Below, piece after piece: positions 1 through 8,318 of a DNA stretch of 54,880 nt. The position numbers were made by a program, and so were the translations under genes. The DNA is from Neobacillus drentensis NBRC 102427 (GTDB taxonomy: Bacteria > Bacillota > Bacilli > Bacillales > Cytobacillaceae). Positions within the stretch are counted from its first letter, which is position 1, and the number at the start of each line of letters is the position of its first letter. The DNA is taken from assembly GCF_001591445.1 (NCBI RefSeq), contig NZ_BCUX01000033.1, forward strand, positions 1 to 54,880, written 5' to 3'. The notes beneath the pieces were generated by a model. The model was not told the DNA's origin, searched no databases, and saw only the letters and a program-made list of their open reading frames with translations.

Positions 1-30
1 CTCGCAAAATAGCTGCCGCTTGATCGATCG

Positions 31-150
31 ATTCCGCCAACTTGGGCCAGGATTCCGCCAACTTTAAAATTTATTCCGCCAAACTGCGTATAGATTCCGC
101 CGACTTCGGAACTTATTCCGCCGAATTCCTAGATGATTCCGCCTAACCCC
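31..150. repeat. 21-bp tandem repeat block A (6 units)
   Basis: The core ATTCCGCC starts at 31, 52, 73, 94, 115 and 136, an exact 21-bp period. The 11-13 bases after each core differ between units but match the same unit in block B. On the plus strand the block stays open in one frame and reads as a heptad pattern D/Y-S-A-x4, ending in TAA at 144. The same frame has a stop at 21-23 and no convincing start codon or ribosome binding site, so translation is doubtful. The block lies beyond the degV terminator, and the array may extend out of the window to the left. Confidence 0.9.
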
Positions 151-220
151 TTTTAATTACCTTTTTTATAAAATATGTAACTTTTCTCTGCTCACTTAGT
201 AGCTGGGAATCACTCGATGG

Positions 221-340
221 ATTCCGCCAATTTTGCCCGGGATTCCGCCAACTTTGAAATTTATTCCGCCAAACTGAGGATGGATTCCGCCAATATCGAA
301 ACTTATTCCGCCGAATCCCTAGATGATTCCGCTAAACCCC
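221..340. repeat. 21-bp tandem repeat block B (6 units)
   Basis: Second copy of block A, offset by exactly 190 bp. Cores start at 221, 242, 263, 284, 305 and 326; the last core is GCT rather than GCC. Units 2 and 5 differ from their block A counterparts by one base each; the other units differ more. An ATG at 217 is in frame with the D/Y-S-A-x4 pattern, but no ribosome binding site precedes it and the frame runs on through the degV terminator into antisense degV. I therefore call it a repeat rather than a gene. The sequence just before each block (around AGCTG and TCGATNG) is also similar, so the duplicated unit is larger than the six repeats. Confidence 0.9.
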
Positions 341-361
341 AATCCACCCCCGCTCAAAACT

Positions 362-394
362 CAAAAAACCATTCAAGCCGAAAGGCCGGAATGG
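362..394 (-). terminator. Rho-independent terminator of degV
   Basis: On the minus strand an outer stem (CCATTC/GAATGG, 369-374 with 389-394) encloses a GCC-GAAA-GGC inner hairpin and is followed by a run of six T (363-368). It lies just downstream of the degV stop. Confidence 0.75.
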
Positions 395-406
395 TAACTC
401 ACTTAC

Positions 407-1255
407 TTACTTATCTAATTTTTTCATCCAGCACATGCCCATTGATCCTTCACCGAGATGGGTGCCGATTACGGCCCCAAAGTAACCTATCGTGAATTCG
501 ACGTTTGGATACCTGGCAGCTAGTTCATTACGCCACTCCTTAGCTTCTTCCTCGCGATTGGCGTGAATGACAACAGCTTGATATTCCCCGCCGCTTGAGG
601 CATCCGAACCGAGCAAGTCTGCGATCCGATTCATCGCTTTTTTCCGGGTCCGTATTTTTTCAAATGGGACAATTACCTTATTTTCAAAATGAAGCAGTGG
701 TTTAACCTTTAGAAGGCTGCCGATAAACGCCTGGGCACTTGAAAGGCGGCCGCCTCGCTGTAGGTGCATTAAATCATCTACCATGAAATAGGCACGGGTG
801 GTTTGCTTTAGTTCATCTAACCGAGCCATAATGGTGTCAGCATCCACACCCTGGGAGGCCAGCTTTGCCGCCTCAATCGCATAAAAACCTTGAACCATGC
901 AGCTGATTTCCGAATCAAATGGATAGACGGCAATGCCTTCTACCATTGTACTCGCTGTGTTCGCACCCTGGAATGTACCGCTGATTCCACTTGAGAGGTG
1001 AACACAGATGACCGCATCGTAGTCCTTGGAGAGCTTTTCAAACAGCTCGACAAATTGGCCGATGGGCGGCTGGGAGGTAGTCGGCAGATCTTTCGTTTTC
1101 ACCTCTTCATAAAACTGGCTCCAAGTTATATCAATCTCTTCATGGTACACCTCGTTGCCGAAGATGACATGTAACGGGATCATGTGTATATTCCATTTAT
1201 CGCGTATATCCTTTGGGATATAGGCAGTACTATCCGTGACGACGGCTGTCCTCAT
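407..1255 (-). CDS. degV: DegV family fatty-acid-binding protein
   Basis: 282-residue DegV/FakB-type protein. Family members bind a fatty acid and present it to a fatty acid kinase for phospholipid synthesis. Visible family features are the N-terminal DST motif, the TSQPP segment, HLSSGISGT, a DSE segment in the middle, RGGRLS and a C-terminal HLGEGSMG motif. I chose the ATG at 1255: AAGGATGG lies 9 bases upstream of it, whereas the in-frame TTG at 1261 is only 3 bases from that site. The gene is followed by its own terminator and separated from degU by another one, so it is probably transcribed alone. In B. subtilis degV also lies next to degSU. The exact ligand cannot be read from sequence. 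Confidence 0.9.
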   Translation of the reverse strand: MRTAVVTDSTAYIPKDIRDKWNIHMIPLHVIFGNEVYHEEIDITWSQFYEEVKTKDLPTTSQPPIGQFVELFEKLSKDYDAVICVHLSSGISGTFQGANTASTMVEGIAVYPFDSEISCMVQGFYAIEAAKLASQGVDADTIMARLDELKQTTRAYFMVDDLMHLQRGGRLSSAQAFIGSLLKVKPLLHFENKVIVPFEKIRTRKKAMNRIADLLGSDASSGGEYQAVVIHANREEEAKEWRNELAARYPNVEFTIGYFGAVIGTHLGEGSMGMCWMKKLDK

Positions 1256-1335
1256 AACCAAATACCATCCTTATCTATTTACCTACTATATGGTATTTTA
1301 TATGAAGTAGCGATAAATTGCATTAATTGGCCAAA

Positions 1336-1363
1336 CAAAAAGAGCATACTATTCAGTATGCTC
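1336..1363 (-). terminator. Terminator of the degS-degU operon
   Basis: Perfect 9-bp stem GAGCATACT/AGTATGCTC (1342-1350 with 1355-1363), loop ATTC, followed on the minus strand by TTTTTG. Confidence 0.85.
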
Positions 1364-1374
1364 CTTATTACTGT

Positions 1375-2061
1375 TTACTTTACCTCTACCCAGCCATTTT
1401 TAATCGCGACTACTACTGCTTGGGTACGGTCGTTTACATTCATTTTTTGTAAAATGTTTGACACGTGATTTTTGACTGTTTTTTCGCTGATGAATAATGC
1501 TTCGCCAATGCCGCGGTTGCTTTTTCCATCGGCAAGCATTTGGAGCACTTCACACTCACGACGTGTTAATAAGTGCAATGGACGGCGAATTTCCATCGTT
1601 GGCATATAGCCTCCGCCGCTACGGGCTACACCCGCTGCAAGCTTGCGATACTCGTTCACTAAATTATGGGTAACCTTTGGATGTAAATAGGAGCCGCCTT
1701 CGGCAACCACACGGACAGCATCAATCAAGGCATCGGCATCCATTTCTTTTAAGAGATAACCTTGTGCACCCGTTTGTAAGGCATGAGTCACATAGTTTTC
1801 ATCATCGTGAATCGATAGGATAATAATTTTTGTATCAGGGTATTTTTCAACCAACTCACGGGTTGCTTCAATCCCGTTCTTTTGTGGCATGTTAATATCC
1901 ATGATGACCACATTAGGTTGGAATTCCTCTACTAATCTTAGTGCTTCGCAGCCGTCATCGCCTTCTGCAACAACTTGAAAAGTTTTTTCGAACTCTAGTA
2001 TTCTTTTTACGCCTTCTCTAAATAGTTGGTGATCGTCTATAATTACAATTTTCGTAGTCAA
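1375..2061 (-). CDS. degU: Response regulator DegU
   Basis: 228-residue NarL/LuxR-class response regulator, about the same length as B. subtilis DegU. The N-terminal receiver domain (about 1-120) has the acidic pair D9-D10 and the phosphoacceptor D55 in [10 protein letters not shown]. The C-terminal LuxR helix-turn-helix (about 160-225) has the typical [15 protein letters not shown] and [12 protein letters not shown] segments. It is phosphorylated by DegS and in Bacillus controls exoenzyme, competence and motility genes. It lies about 65 bp downstream of degS on the same strand, with a terminator after its stop, so the two form an operon. DegU is a plausible regulator of the secreted protease in this window, but I see no defined site for it. 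Confidence 0.95.
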   Translation of the reverse strand: MTTKIVIIDDHQLFREGVKRILEFEKTFQVVAEGDDGCEALRLVEEFQPNVVIMDINMPQKNGIEATRELVEKYPDTKIIILSIHDDENYVTHALQTGAQGYLLKEMDADALIDAVRVVAEGGSYLHPKVTHNLVNEYRKLAAGVARSGGGYMPTMEIRRPLHLLTRRECEVLQMLADGKSNRGIGEALFISEKTVKNHVSNILQKMNVNDRTQAVVVAIKNGWVEVK

Positions 2062-2125
2062 ATGGTAAGCCCCCTAATCCTTCTAATTTCGAAATTTTTC
2101 TCCATTGGCGGTAGGTTCATTAGTC

Positions 2126-3268
2126 TTAGTTAATTAGTGGAACTCGAATCAGTACTGCGGTTCCCTTGCCTTTTTTTGAATCAAACGTTATTTCGCCTTC
2201 AAGCAGGTCAACCCGCTCGCGCATCCCGATCATGCCAAATGACTCAGGTTTCTTTTCTGTGATATCAAAACCAACCCCATTGTCCCTAATTAGGACGGTA
2301 ACCGAGGAATTGGTTATTTCTAAGCGGACTTTGATTTCACAGGCATTGGCATGCTTCAGTGCATTTTGTACTGATTCCTGAATCATTCGGAAGAGTGCAA
2401 CTTCATACTTAGTAGGAAGCCGGCGTTCTAGGCCAATATTCACAAATTCTATTTTTGAATGGTTATGATATTCTTCGATGGTTCGCAAGTATTTTCTGAG
2501 GGTAGGGACAAGACCTAAATCATCTAATGCCATTGGACGAAGGTCATATATAATTCGCCGGACCTCATATAGTGCCGATCGGACCATTTTTTTAAAGCTA
2601 TTAACCTCAGCAAAAGCCTCATCCGCACCCTTTTCCCTATAGACACGCTCGATTAAATCGGAACGCATGATGACATTGGCAAGCATTTGGGCAGGTCCAT
2701 CGTGGATCTCCCTTGAAAGCCGCTTGCGCTCTTCTTCCTGTGCTTCAATAATCTTCAGGCCAAAATCTTGTTTTGCTTTTGCATGTTCGAGTACCTTCCC
2801 CACTTGCTTTAAATCACTCGTCAAGTAATTCATGACGACGGAAATTTGCGAAATAAGCTGGTCAGCGCGATCAATTGTTTCATCTAAGCTAAGGAGACGA
2901 TTTTCGAGGTCCGCTCTTTTATCCAAAAGCTGCTTTTTGTATTGCCAATTAATCGAAAGATCCATTTGCAGCTGATGCGCTTTTTCGTAGGCATCACGGA
3001 CCTCTTCCTCGGAGTAATTTTTAAAATTCGTGCTGACTTCTGACAACATGCTCCGTGCCTCAACGACTTGTTTCTCGAGTTGATCGCCTTCATTTATGAG
3101 TTTGACCATCATTTGCTTAATATTGTCTAATTCATTGATCATTTTTTCATAATCTTGACGGCATTGCTCACCGATCTGGAAGATGTCAGATTTACTACAA
3201 GTAACGGTTTCAATCATCTCTTCTCTAATTACATCAATTGATTTCATATTGATCTGTTTTAATTTCAT
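2126..3268 (-). CDS. degS: Sensor histidine kinase DegS
   Basis: 380-residue cytoplasmic histidine kinase. The first 170 residues are the DegS sensor region, rich in coiled coil (QIGEQ and AYEKAHQLQ segments). The HisKA_3 dimerisation domain carries the phospho-acceptor H189 in LSREIHDGPAQML, preceded by AQEEERKR. The HATPase domain shows the N box (QNALKHA) and G boxes (DNGVGFD, GMIGMRERVDLLEG). No transmembrane segment is visible, as expected for DegS. The ATG at 3268 follows GGGGGAATAT. It phosphorylates DegU, encoded directly downstream. Confidence 0.96.
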   Translation of the reverse strand: MKLKQINMKSIDVIREEMIETVTCSKSDIFQIGEQCRQDYEKMINELDNIKQMMVKLINEGDQLEKQVVEARSMLSEVSTNFKNYSEEEVRDAYEKAHQLQMDLSINWQYKKQLLDKRADLENRLLSLDETIDRADQLISQISVVMNYLTSDLKQVGKVLEHAKAKQDFGLKIIEAQEEERKRLSREIHDGPAQMLANVIMRSDLIERVYREKGADEAFAEVNSFKKMVRSALYEVRRIIYDLRPMALDDLGLVPTLRKYLRTIEEYHNHSKIEFVNIGLERRLPTKYEVALFRMIQESVQNALKHANACEIKVRLEITNSSVTVLIRDNGVGFDITEKKPESFGMIGMRERVDLLEGEITFDSKKGKGTAVLIRVPLIN

Positions 3269-3596
3269 ACATATTCCCCCATATGAAAAGCAATGGCTTC
3301 TAGACTCTACTACTAAACAATAATCTTATTTCAGTGAATGATAGTTCATTATTTTGGATATCACAGTTCTTTCATACTATCTTTTAACATATTTTACCTT
3401 TAATTTTACTAATTTGCGAATCTAAACCAATGCGTTACCCTTCATTCTCAGTAAAAAGTAGTATAATGGTAGTATCTTTATCTGTCTATAAAAGTAGGTT
3501 TTCACTACTTTAATCTATTTTATTATAACACGGAAACTTTACTGCCATATTAAAGTTATATTACACCCTGATGAAATTAAGGAAGGAGTGCGCATA
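3269..3596. promoter_or_regulatory. Divergent intergenic region degS / yvyE
   Basis: 328 bases without a gene between two divergent genes, so both promoters should lie here. A TATAAT at 3462-3467 could be a plus-strand -10 box for yvyE, but no good -35 box is seen at the right spacing. A short palindrome AATGATAGTTCATT lies near 3343. I see no clear degS promoter and no RNA gene. Confidence 0.35.
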
Positions 3597-4229
3597 ATGT
3601 TGCCTCGTTACCATACTGTAAAAAAAACTGGAGAACATGAAATTATTATTCAAAAATCACGCTTTATCGCTCACATCAAAAGAGCCGAATCGGAAGGGGA
3701 AGCCCAAGAGTTCATTCAAACGTTGAAAAAAAAATATTGGGATGCCTCACATAATTGTTCCGCCTATCTAATTGGTGAACACGACCAAATTCAGAAAGCT
3801 AATGATGACGGCGAACCAAGTGGTACTGCTGGCGTTCCGATCCTTGAAGTTCTGAAAAAGAGAAAGCTTAAGGATACCGTCGTAGTAGTGACCCGCTATT
3901 TTGGCGGAATAAAATTAGGTGCAGGCGGTTTAATCCGTGCCTATGGCAAAGCAGCGTCAGAGGGCCTAGATGCGGTGGGAATAGTTGAAAGAAGACTGAT
4001 GAGGGTCTGCCATGTTAAAATAGACTACTCATGGCTAGGAAAGATTGAAAATGAATTACGGTCTTCCATCTATATCCTTAAAAGTATTCAGTACCAGGAG
4101 AATGTCGAAATTGAAGTATTTGTCGAGGAAGAGATGCAACAGGTGTTCACTGAATGGATGATAGAATTGACAAATGGACAAGCCGAGATTACAGCAGGTG
4201 AAGTGACCTATCTTGAGTCAGATATGTAG
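3597..4229 (+). CDS. yvyE: YigZ/YvyE family (IMPACT-like) protein
   Basis: 210-residue member of the UPF0029/YigZ family. The strongly conserved family core is present: HNCSAYLIGEH, KANDDGEPSGTAG and the VVTRYFGGIKLGAGGL block (about residues 52-125), followed by a C-terminal ferredoxin-like domain ending near VTYLES. Its role is not settled; eukaryotic IMPACT relatives act in translation control. The ATG at 3597 lies 8 bases after GGAAGGAG; an upstream in-frame GTG at 3588 overlaps that ribosome binding site and is rejected. In B. subtilis yvyE lies between degS and the LCP gene tagU, exactly as here. Confidence 0.93.
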   Translation: MLPRYHTVKKTGEHEIIIQKSRFIAHIKRAESEGEAQEFIQTLKKKYWDASHNCSAYLIGEHDQIQKANDDGEPSGTAGVPILEVLKKRKLKDTVVVVTRYFGGIKLGAGGLIRAYGKAASEGLDAVGIVERRLMRVCHVKIDYSWLGKIENELRSSIYILKSIQYQENVEIEVFVEEEMQQVFTEWMIELTNGQAEITAGEVTYLESDM

Positions 4230-4378
4230 GTAATTTCATTCCCTTAAGTTAACTGTAAAATAGGTAATTTTATTTTAATAAAAAATTCATTTTACCTATC
4301 TCAATAAATATTATAAAATAGAGTAGATTTTCCACAAATACTGACATTTTTCTACTTTTACTACTTAGGAGGCAATCG

Positions 4379-5359
4379 ATGTCTATCAATAGACAAGTGT
4401 ATAATAATAACAAAAAAAGAGTGAAGAAAAAACGAAAACGAATTCTGCTTTGGGTGCTAATGCCCATCCTATTATTGATAATAGGCGCAACAGCTTACGG
4501 TGGTTTTTTATACAATAAGGCTGAATCAGTGATGAACAAATCCTATAAGCCCATTGATCGTGATTCTAAGAAAACGAATGTTAAGCTTGAAAATACATCA
4601 ATATTATTTATTGGTGTGGATGATAGTGAAAAAAGAAAGAATAACGGCAGTTCGCGTTCGGATGCCCTGATGCTCGCTACCTTTAATAAGAATGATAAAT
4701 CTATTAAACTATTAAGTATCCCGCGTGATTCATATGTTCATATACCTGAAAAAGATATTTATACCAAAATTACGCATGCCCATGCCTACGGCGGCGTGAA
4801 ACTTACCCTTGAAACCGTTGAAGAATTACTAGATGTTCCGGTTGATTATTATGTAAAAATGAATTTCAACGCCTTTATTGACGTGATTAATGCGTTAGAT
4901 GGTGTAAAAGTTGACGTTCCGTTCACATTTTCCGAACAAGATTCCAAGGACCATGCAAAAGCTATTACCTTGCAAAAAGGTATACAGGAACTTGATGGTG
5001 AGCAGGCTCTAGCGTTTGCGAGAACAAGGAAAATTGATAGTGATATCCAAAGAGGAATGCGTCAGCAGCAGATCGTTAAAGCCATCATTGCCAAAGGTTC
5101 TTCCATAAAATCCATCACTAATTACACTGATGTAATGGAAGCTGTCGGAAAAAACATGTCAACAGATTTAACGTTTGACCAGATGAAGTCGTTCATTAGT
5201 TATATCCAAGCTGGTAAAGGAATCAATGTTGAATCTTTATCATTAAAGGGTTCTGATTCCTATATCAATCGCATTTATTATTATCAACTGGATGAAACGG
5301 CCCTAGAGGAAACAAAATCAATTCTAAAGGCACACCTTAATAGAACAGATAGTAAATAA
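4379..5359 (+). CDS. tagU: LytR-CpsA-Psr (LCP) ligase, TagU-like
   Basis: 326-residue type II membrane protein. A lysine/arginine-rich cytoplasmic tail (1-22) is followed by one membrane helix (about 23-45) and an extracellular LCP domain. LCP landmarks are FIGVDDSE, SRSDALMLATF and LLSIPRDSYV, ending with FARTRKIDSDIQRGMRQQQI. LCP enzymes transfer teichoic acid from undecaprenyl-phosphate carrier to peptidoglycan. It starts at an ATG 6 bases after AGGAGG and is followed by a bidirectional terminator. It sits between yvyE and the divergent tagO, as in B. subtilis. A second LCP gene lies at 44735. Confidence 0.93.
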   Translation: MSINRQVYNNNKKRVKKKRKRILLWVLMPILLLIIGATAYGGFLYNKAESVMNKSYKPIDRDSKKTNVKLENTSILFIGVDDSEKRKNNGSSRSDALMLATFNKNDKSIKLLSIPRDSYVHIPEKDIYTKITHAHAYGGVKLTLETVEELLDVPVDYYVKMNFNAFIDVINALDGVKVDVPFTFSEQDSKDHAKAITLQKGIQELDGEQALAFARTRKIDSDIQRGMRQQQIVKAIIAKGSSIKSITNYTDVMEAVGKNMSTDLTFDQMKSFISYIQAGKGINVESLSLKGSDSYINRIYYYQLDETALEETKSILKAHLNRTDSK

Positions 5360-5361
5360 AA

Positions 5362-5396
5362 AAGAAGCCCGGATGTAATATCCGGGTTTCTTTCTT
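5362..5396 (+). terminator. Terminator of tagU
   Basis: Stem AAGAAGCCCGGAT/ATCCGGGTTTCTT (5362-5374 with 5380-5392), loop GTAAT, followed by T-rich sequence. An A-rich 5' flank could let it work weakly on the other strand. Confidence 0.85.
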
Positions 5397-5414
5397 TGCA
5401 TAAATATGGAGTAA

Positions 5415-5458
5415 AAGAAAACAATAAAAGGGTAATCCGCAATTGAGAATTACCCTTT
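5415..5458 (-). terminator. Terminator of tagO
   Basis: Stem AAAGGGTAAT/ATTACCCTTT (5427-5436 with 5449-5458); the minus-strand 3' side continues TTTTATTGTTTTC. Confidence 0.8.
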
Positions 5459-5483
5459 AAGTAAAGTAATTATTCTATTAGAT

Positions 5484-6533
5484 TTATCTGTTTTTATTCA
5501 AAATCCCGATAATCCTGAGAAGCGGCCGATAGTTTTTATTGATTAAACCAATCGTTTCGACAAAAAGTTCAATGGCTAGCACAATAATGGTGATGATTAA
5601 GATCGAACCCCAAACGGTTGTAATGGTAAAAATGAAGGCAGCCAGTCCAAACATGGCACTCATTGCATAAATTAACAGAACGGTTTCTCGATGTGTAAAC
5701 CCTAGTTCTAGTAAGCAATGGTGTAAATGAGACTTATCTGGTGCTGATAATGACTTTTTATTGTAAATTCGACGGATGATAGCAAAAAAAGTATCTGAAA
5801 TCGGTACACCTAAAATAATGATTGGAACAACAAACGAGATTAAGGCTACATTTTTAAAACCGAGTAACGATAGGACCGAAATCATATAACCTAGGAAGAG
5901 CGCTCCGGAATCACCCATAAAGATTTTCGCTGGATGAAAATTAAAGATCAAAAATCCTAACGTACTGGCAAGGAGAATTGTCCCCATCGCAACTACATAA
6001 GCATTTCCCATCACAATCGCCATCCCGGAAATCGTGATAAACGCTATAGAGGATACGCCAGCCGCCAGGCCATCCAGTCCATCAATTAAATTGATTGCAT
6101 TGGTGACACCGACAATCCAGATGACGGTAATTGGAATACTAAAGATACCAAATTCTAAAACTCCATTAAACGGTAAATTAATAAACTCAACTTCAACGCC
6201 GCCCCACATAACAACGATTAGAGCAGCAATGATTTGTAACAGAAATTTTATTTTTGCTGATAGGTCATAGATATCATCTAACATACCAGTAGCTAGAATA
6301 ATTATTCCACCCACCACAATTGCTGCGTGGTATGGACTGCTTGGTTGCAGAATTAAAAGACCTAAAAGAAAACTAATATAAATCGCTAGTCCGCCTAAAC
6401 GAGGCATAATCTTAACATGGACTTTACGCTGATTAGGACTGTCCGTTGCTCCTAATTTAAAAGCCAATTTTTTTACGATTGGAGTGATTAAAATGGAGCA
6501 TAAAAAACATAATATTAAGGTCAGATATAACAT
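5484..6533 (-). CDS. tagO: Undecaprenyl-phosphate GlcNAc-1-phosphate transferase TagO
   Basis: 349-residue polytopic membrane enzyme of the MraY/WecA family. It starts WTA synthesis by moving GlcNAc-1-phosphate from UDP-GlcNAc to undecaprenyl phosphate on the cytoplasmic face. Diagnostic motifs are the acidic MLDDIYDL in the first part, NAINLIDGLDGLAAG, FNFHPAKIFMGDSGALFLG and the arginine/histidine-rich loop ending in DKSHLHHCLLELG. About ten hydrophobic segments are visible. AGGGAGGG lies 5 bases before the ATG. An extended -10 promoter lies 80 bases upstream, so tagO has its own promoter although it follows tagA on the same strand. Confidence 0.96.
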   Translation of the reverse strand: MLYLTLILCFLCSILITPIVKKLAFKLGATDSPNQRKVHVKIMPRLGGLAIYISFLLGLLILQPSSPYHAAIVVGGIIILATGMLDDIYDLSAKIKFLLQIIAALIVVMWGGVEVEFINLPFNGVLEFGIFSIPITVIWIVGVTNAINLIDGLDGLAAGVSSIAFITISGMAIVMGNAYVVAMGTILLASTLGFLIFNFHPAKIFMGDSGALFLGYMISVLSLLGFKNVALISFVVPIIILGVPISDTFFAIIRRIYNKKSLSAPDKSHLHHCLLELGFTHRETVLLIYAMSAMFGLAAFIFTITTVWGSILIITIIVLAIELFVETIGLINKNYRPLLRIIGILNKNR

Positions 6534-6612
6534 AAAGACCCTCCCTATGAATATAATGCCCCATTAATAAATTTTAGAAACAGGCACATATTGCTAAGTA
6601 CACAACGAATCT

Positions 6613-6641
6613 ATTATAGCACAGATTTTATATTTTGTTAT
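6613..6641 (-). promoter_or_regulatory. Predicted sigma-A promoter of tagO
   Basis: On the minus strand: -35 ATAACA (6636-6641), 17-bp spacer, perfect TATAAT (6613-6618) preceded by TGC, giving an extended -10. The predicted start near 6606 leaves a 5' leader of about 70 bases. Confidence 0.7.
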
Positions 6642-6760
6642 AAATTGATGAATTGTCGGAAAATTCAGCCTAAATAAATTACTAATCTGAATTTACTAAT
6701 AATATCTTACCTAGTAAGACGATAGATTACCACAAAAAGTTACAATTATTTTACGATAAA

Positions 6761-7492
6761 TTATTTATCAAGCTTTATTTTGAAGATTTGCAATAAAAAT
6801 CGGGGGATGGCTAACATTCTTCTCCACCTCGACGGCTGCGAAATTAAACGATAAAACCATTCCAGGTTCATTTTTTGCCAGAATCGTGGTGCACGCTGGA
6901 CCTCACCGGCGAGCACATCAATACTGCCCCCAACGCCCATAAAAAGTCCTTTGGAAAACTGATCAAGATTCCTGGCAATCCATTGTTCCTGTTTAGGAAA
7001 CCCCAATGCCACAAAAATGATATCTGGACTGGCTGCCTTTATATCAGCAGTGATCTTATTTTTCTCCCAATCAAAAAATCCATGATGACTACCCACTATT
7101 TGAACGTTTGGATATTGTCTGCTAATAGTAGCAACTGCTTTTTGATTGGTCTCCTCGCGTCCGCCCAATAGATAAATTTTCAATTGATTATCGTTCCCAA
7201 GCTCCAGCAGACGGACCATTAAATCATAACCGGCCACTCTTTCAATAATCGGGGTGTTTAATATTTTCGAAGCAAGAATGATCCCAAAACCATCAGGGAC
7301 AACCATGTCTGCCGATTGGATGATTTTTTTATAATCTGGATGTTCATGAGCATACATGACAATTTCCGGGTTAGCTGTAACAATAAATGATTTTCGATTA
7401 CTTCTTATATCTAAGAAAAGCATTTCAACCACTTGATTGAAACGCTTATTCACAAAATTTATATCTAATACGGGCACCAAATTCGTTTTCAT
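6761..7492 (-). CDS. tagA: N-acetylmannosaminyltransferase TagA (WecG/TagA/CpsF family)
   Basis: 243-residue GT26 enzyme. It adds ManNAc from UDP-ManNAc to GlcNAc-PP-undecaprenol, the second step of WTA linkage-unit synthesis. Family motifs are TANPEIVMYA, MVVPDGFGIILASK, YLLGGREE, GSHHGFFDW and the near-invariant VALGFPKQEQWIA, followed by GVGGSIDVLAGEV. The basic, tryptophan-containing C-terminus (RAPRFWQKMNLEWFYRL) matches the membrane-association tail of the family. The gene begins 2 bases after tagH, so tagG-tagH-tagA form one operon. Confidence 0.95.
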   Translation of the reverse strand: MKTNLVPVLDINFVNKRFNQVVEMLFLDIRSNRKSFIVTANPEIVMYAHEHPDYKKIIQSADMVVPDGFGIILASKILNTPIIERVAGYDLMVRLLELGNDNQLKIYLLGGREETNQKAVATISRQYPNVQIVGSHHGFFDWEKNKITADIKAASPDIIFVALGFPKQEQWIARNLDQFSKGLFMGVGGSIDVLAGEVQRAPRFWQKMNLEWFYRLISQPSRWRRMLAIPRFLLQIFKIKLDK

Positions 7493-7494
7493 CG

Positions 7495-8301
7495 TTAGAT
7501 TCCTTTGACTGCTAAGCCTTTTTGTTTTTGCATAACCTCTTCGCGGAACTTCTTCTGCTCTTCATTAGACATTGATTTATATTTTTTTAAGAATTTTTCA
7601 TATTCAGGAATGATCTCTTGAACAGTCCCAAATTGCTTGATTTCTCCGTATTCAAGCCAGATTGCCTTTTCACAGAACTCCTTTATTTGCCCCATAGAAT
7701 GGCTGACAAAGAATATGGTTTTTCCTTTTTCTTTAAACTCAAACATCTTGTTTTTTGATTTTTGAGCAAAAACCTGATCACCTACGGATAACGCTTCATC
7801 GACAATCAGAATATCGGGATTTACGGTAACCGAGATGGCAAAACCGAGACGGGATTTCATCCCACTTGAGTATTTCTTTACTGGTTGGTCAATAAATTTC
7901 CCAATATCAGCAAACTCAATGATTTCAGGTTCCATCTCTTTAATTTCTTTCTTTTTAAAACCAAGCATTAAACATTTTAATTCGATATTTTCTCGGCCGG
8001 TTAATTGATTATTAAGACCAGATGAGATGGCAATAATCGAGGTTGTCCCAAGGGAGGTCACTTCACCTGAAGTTGGTGGAATTACACCTGCAATAATGTT
8101 AGACAGCGTTGATTTTCCCGAACCATTCACACCGACTAGACCAATAACATCTCCTTGATTGGCCGTAAATGAAATATCTTGAAGGGCATAAAAATCTTCG
8201 CCATACCCACCAGGTAAGACCACATCAAGCAGCTTCTCTTTTGGTGATCGATGCATTTTATACTTTTTATAGACGTTCTTTACTATCACCGTTTCACTCA
8301 T
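7495..8301 (-). CDS. tagH: Teichoic acid ABC exporter, ATP-binding subunit TagH
   Basis: 268-residue ABC ATPase of the polysaccharide/teichoic acid export subgroup. Walker A is GVNGSGKST, the signature is YSSGMKSRLGFA, Walker B is DILIVDEAL, and the switch histidine is in FFVSHS. The N-terminal stretch up to residue 40 (YKMHRSPKEKLLDV) is typical of TagH. The protein stops after a short basic tail, so it lacks the long C-terminal extension of B. subtilis TagH and is closer in size to staphylococcal TarH. It pairs with TagG, encoded 17 bases upstream, to move lipid-linked polymer across the membrane. Confidence 0.94.
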   Translation of the reverse strand: MSETVIVKNVYKKYKMHRSPKEKLLDVVLPGGYGEDFYALQDISFTANQGDVIGLVGVNGSGKSTLSNIIAGVIPPTSGEVTSLGTTSIIAISSGLNNQLTGRENIELKCLMLGFKKKEIKEMEPEIIEFADIGKFIDQPVKKYSSGMKSRLGFAISVTVNPDILIVDEALSVGDQVFAQKSKNKMFEFKEKGKTIFFVSHSMGQIKEFCEKAIWLEYGEIKQFGTVQEIIPEYEKFLKKYKSMSNEEQKKFREEVMQKQKGLAVKGI

Positions 8302-8318
8302 AAGAAATCAACTCCAAT

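Noticed and set aside
1..346. CRISPR array
   Set aside because: The cores are short (8-10 bp) and 21 bp apart, and the spacers recur in both blocks; not a repeat-spacer pattern of CRISPR and no cas gene is present.
217..495. 92-codon open frame across repeat block B
   Set aside because: No ribosome binding site, and the frame runs through the degV terminator and into antisense degV. The periodic repeat explains the openness.
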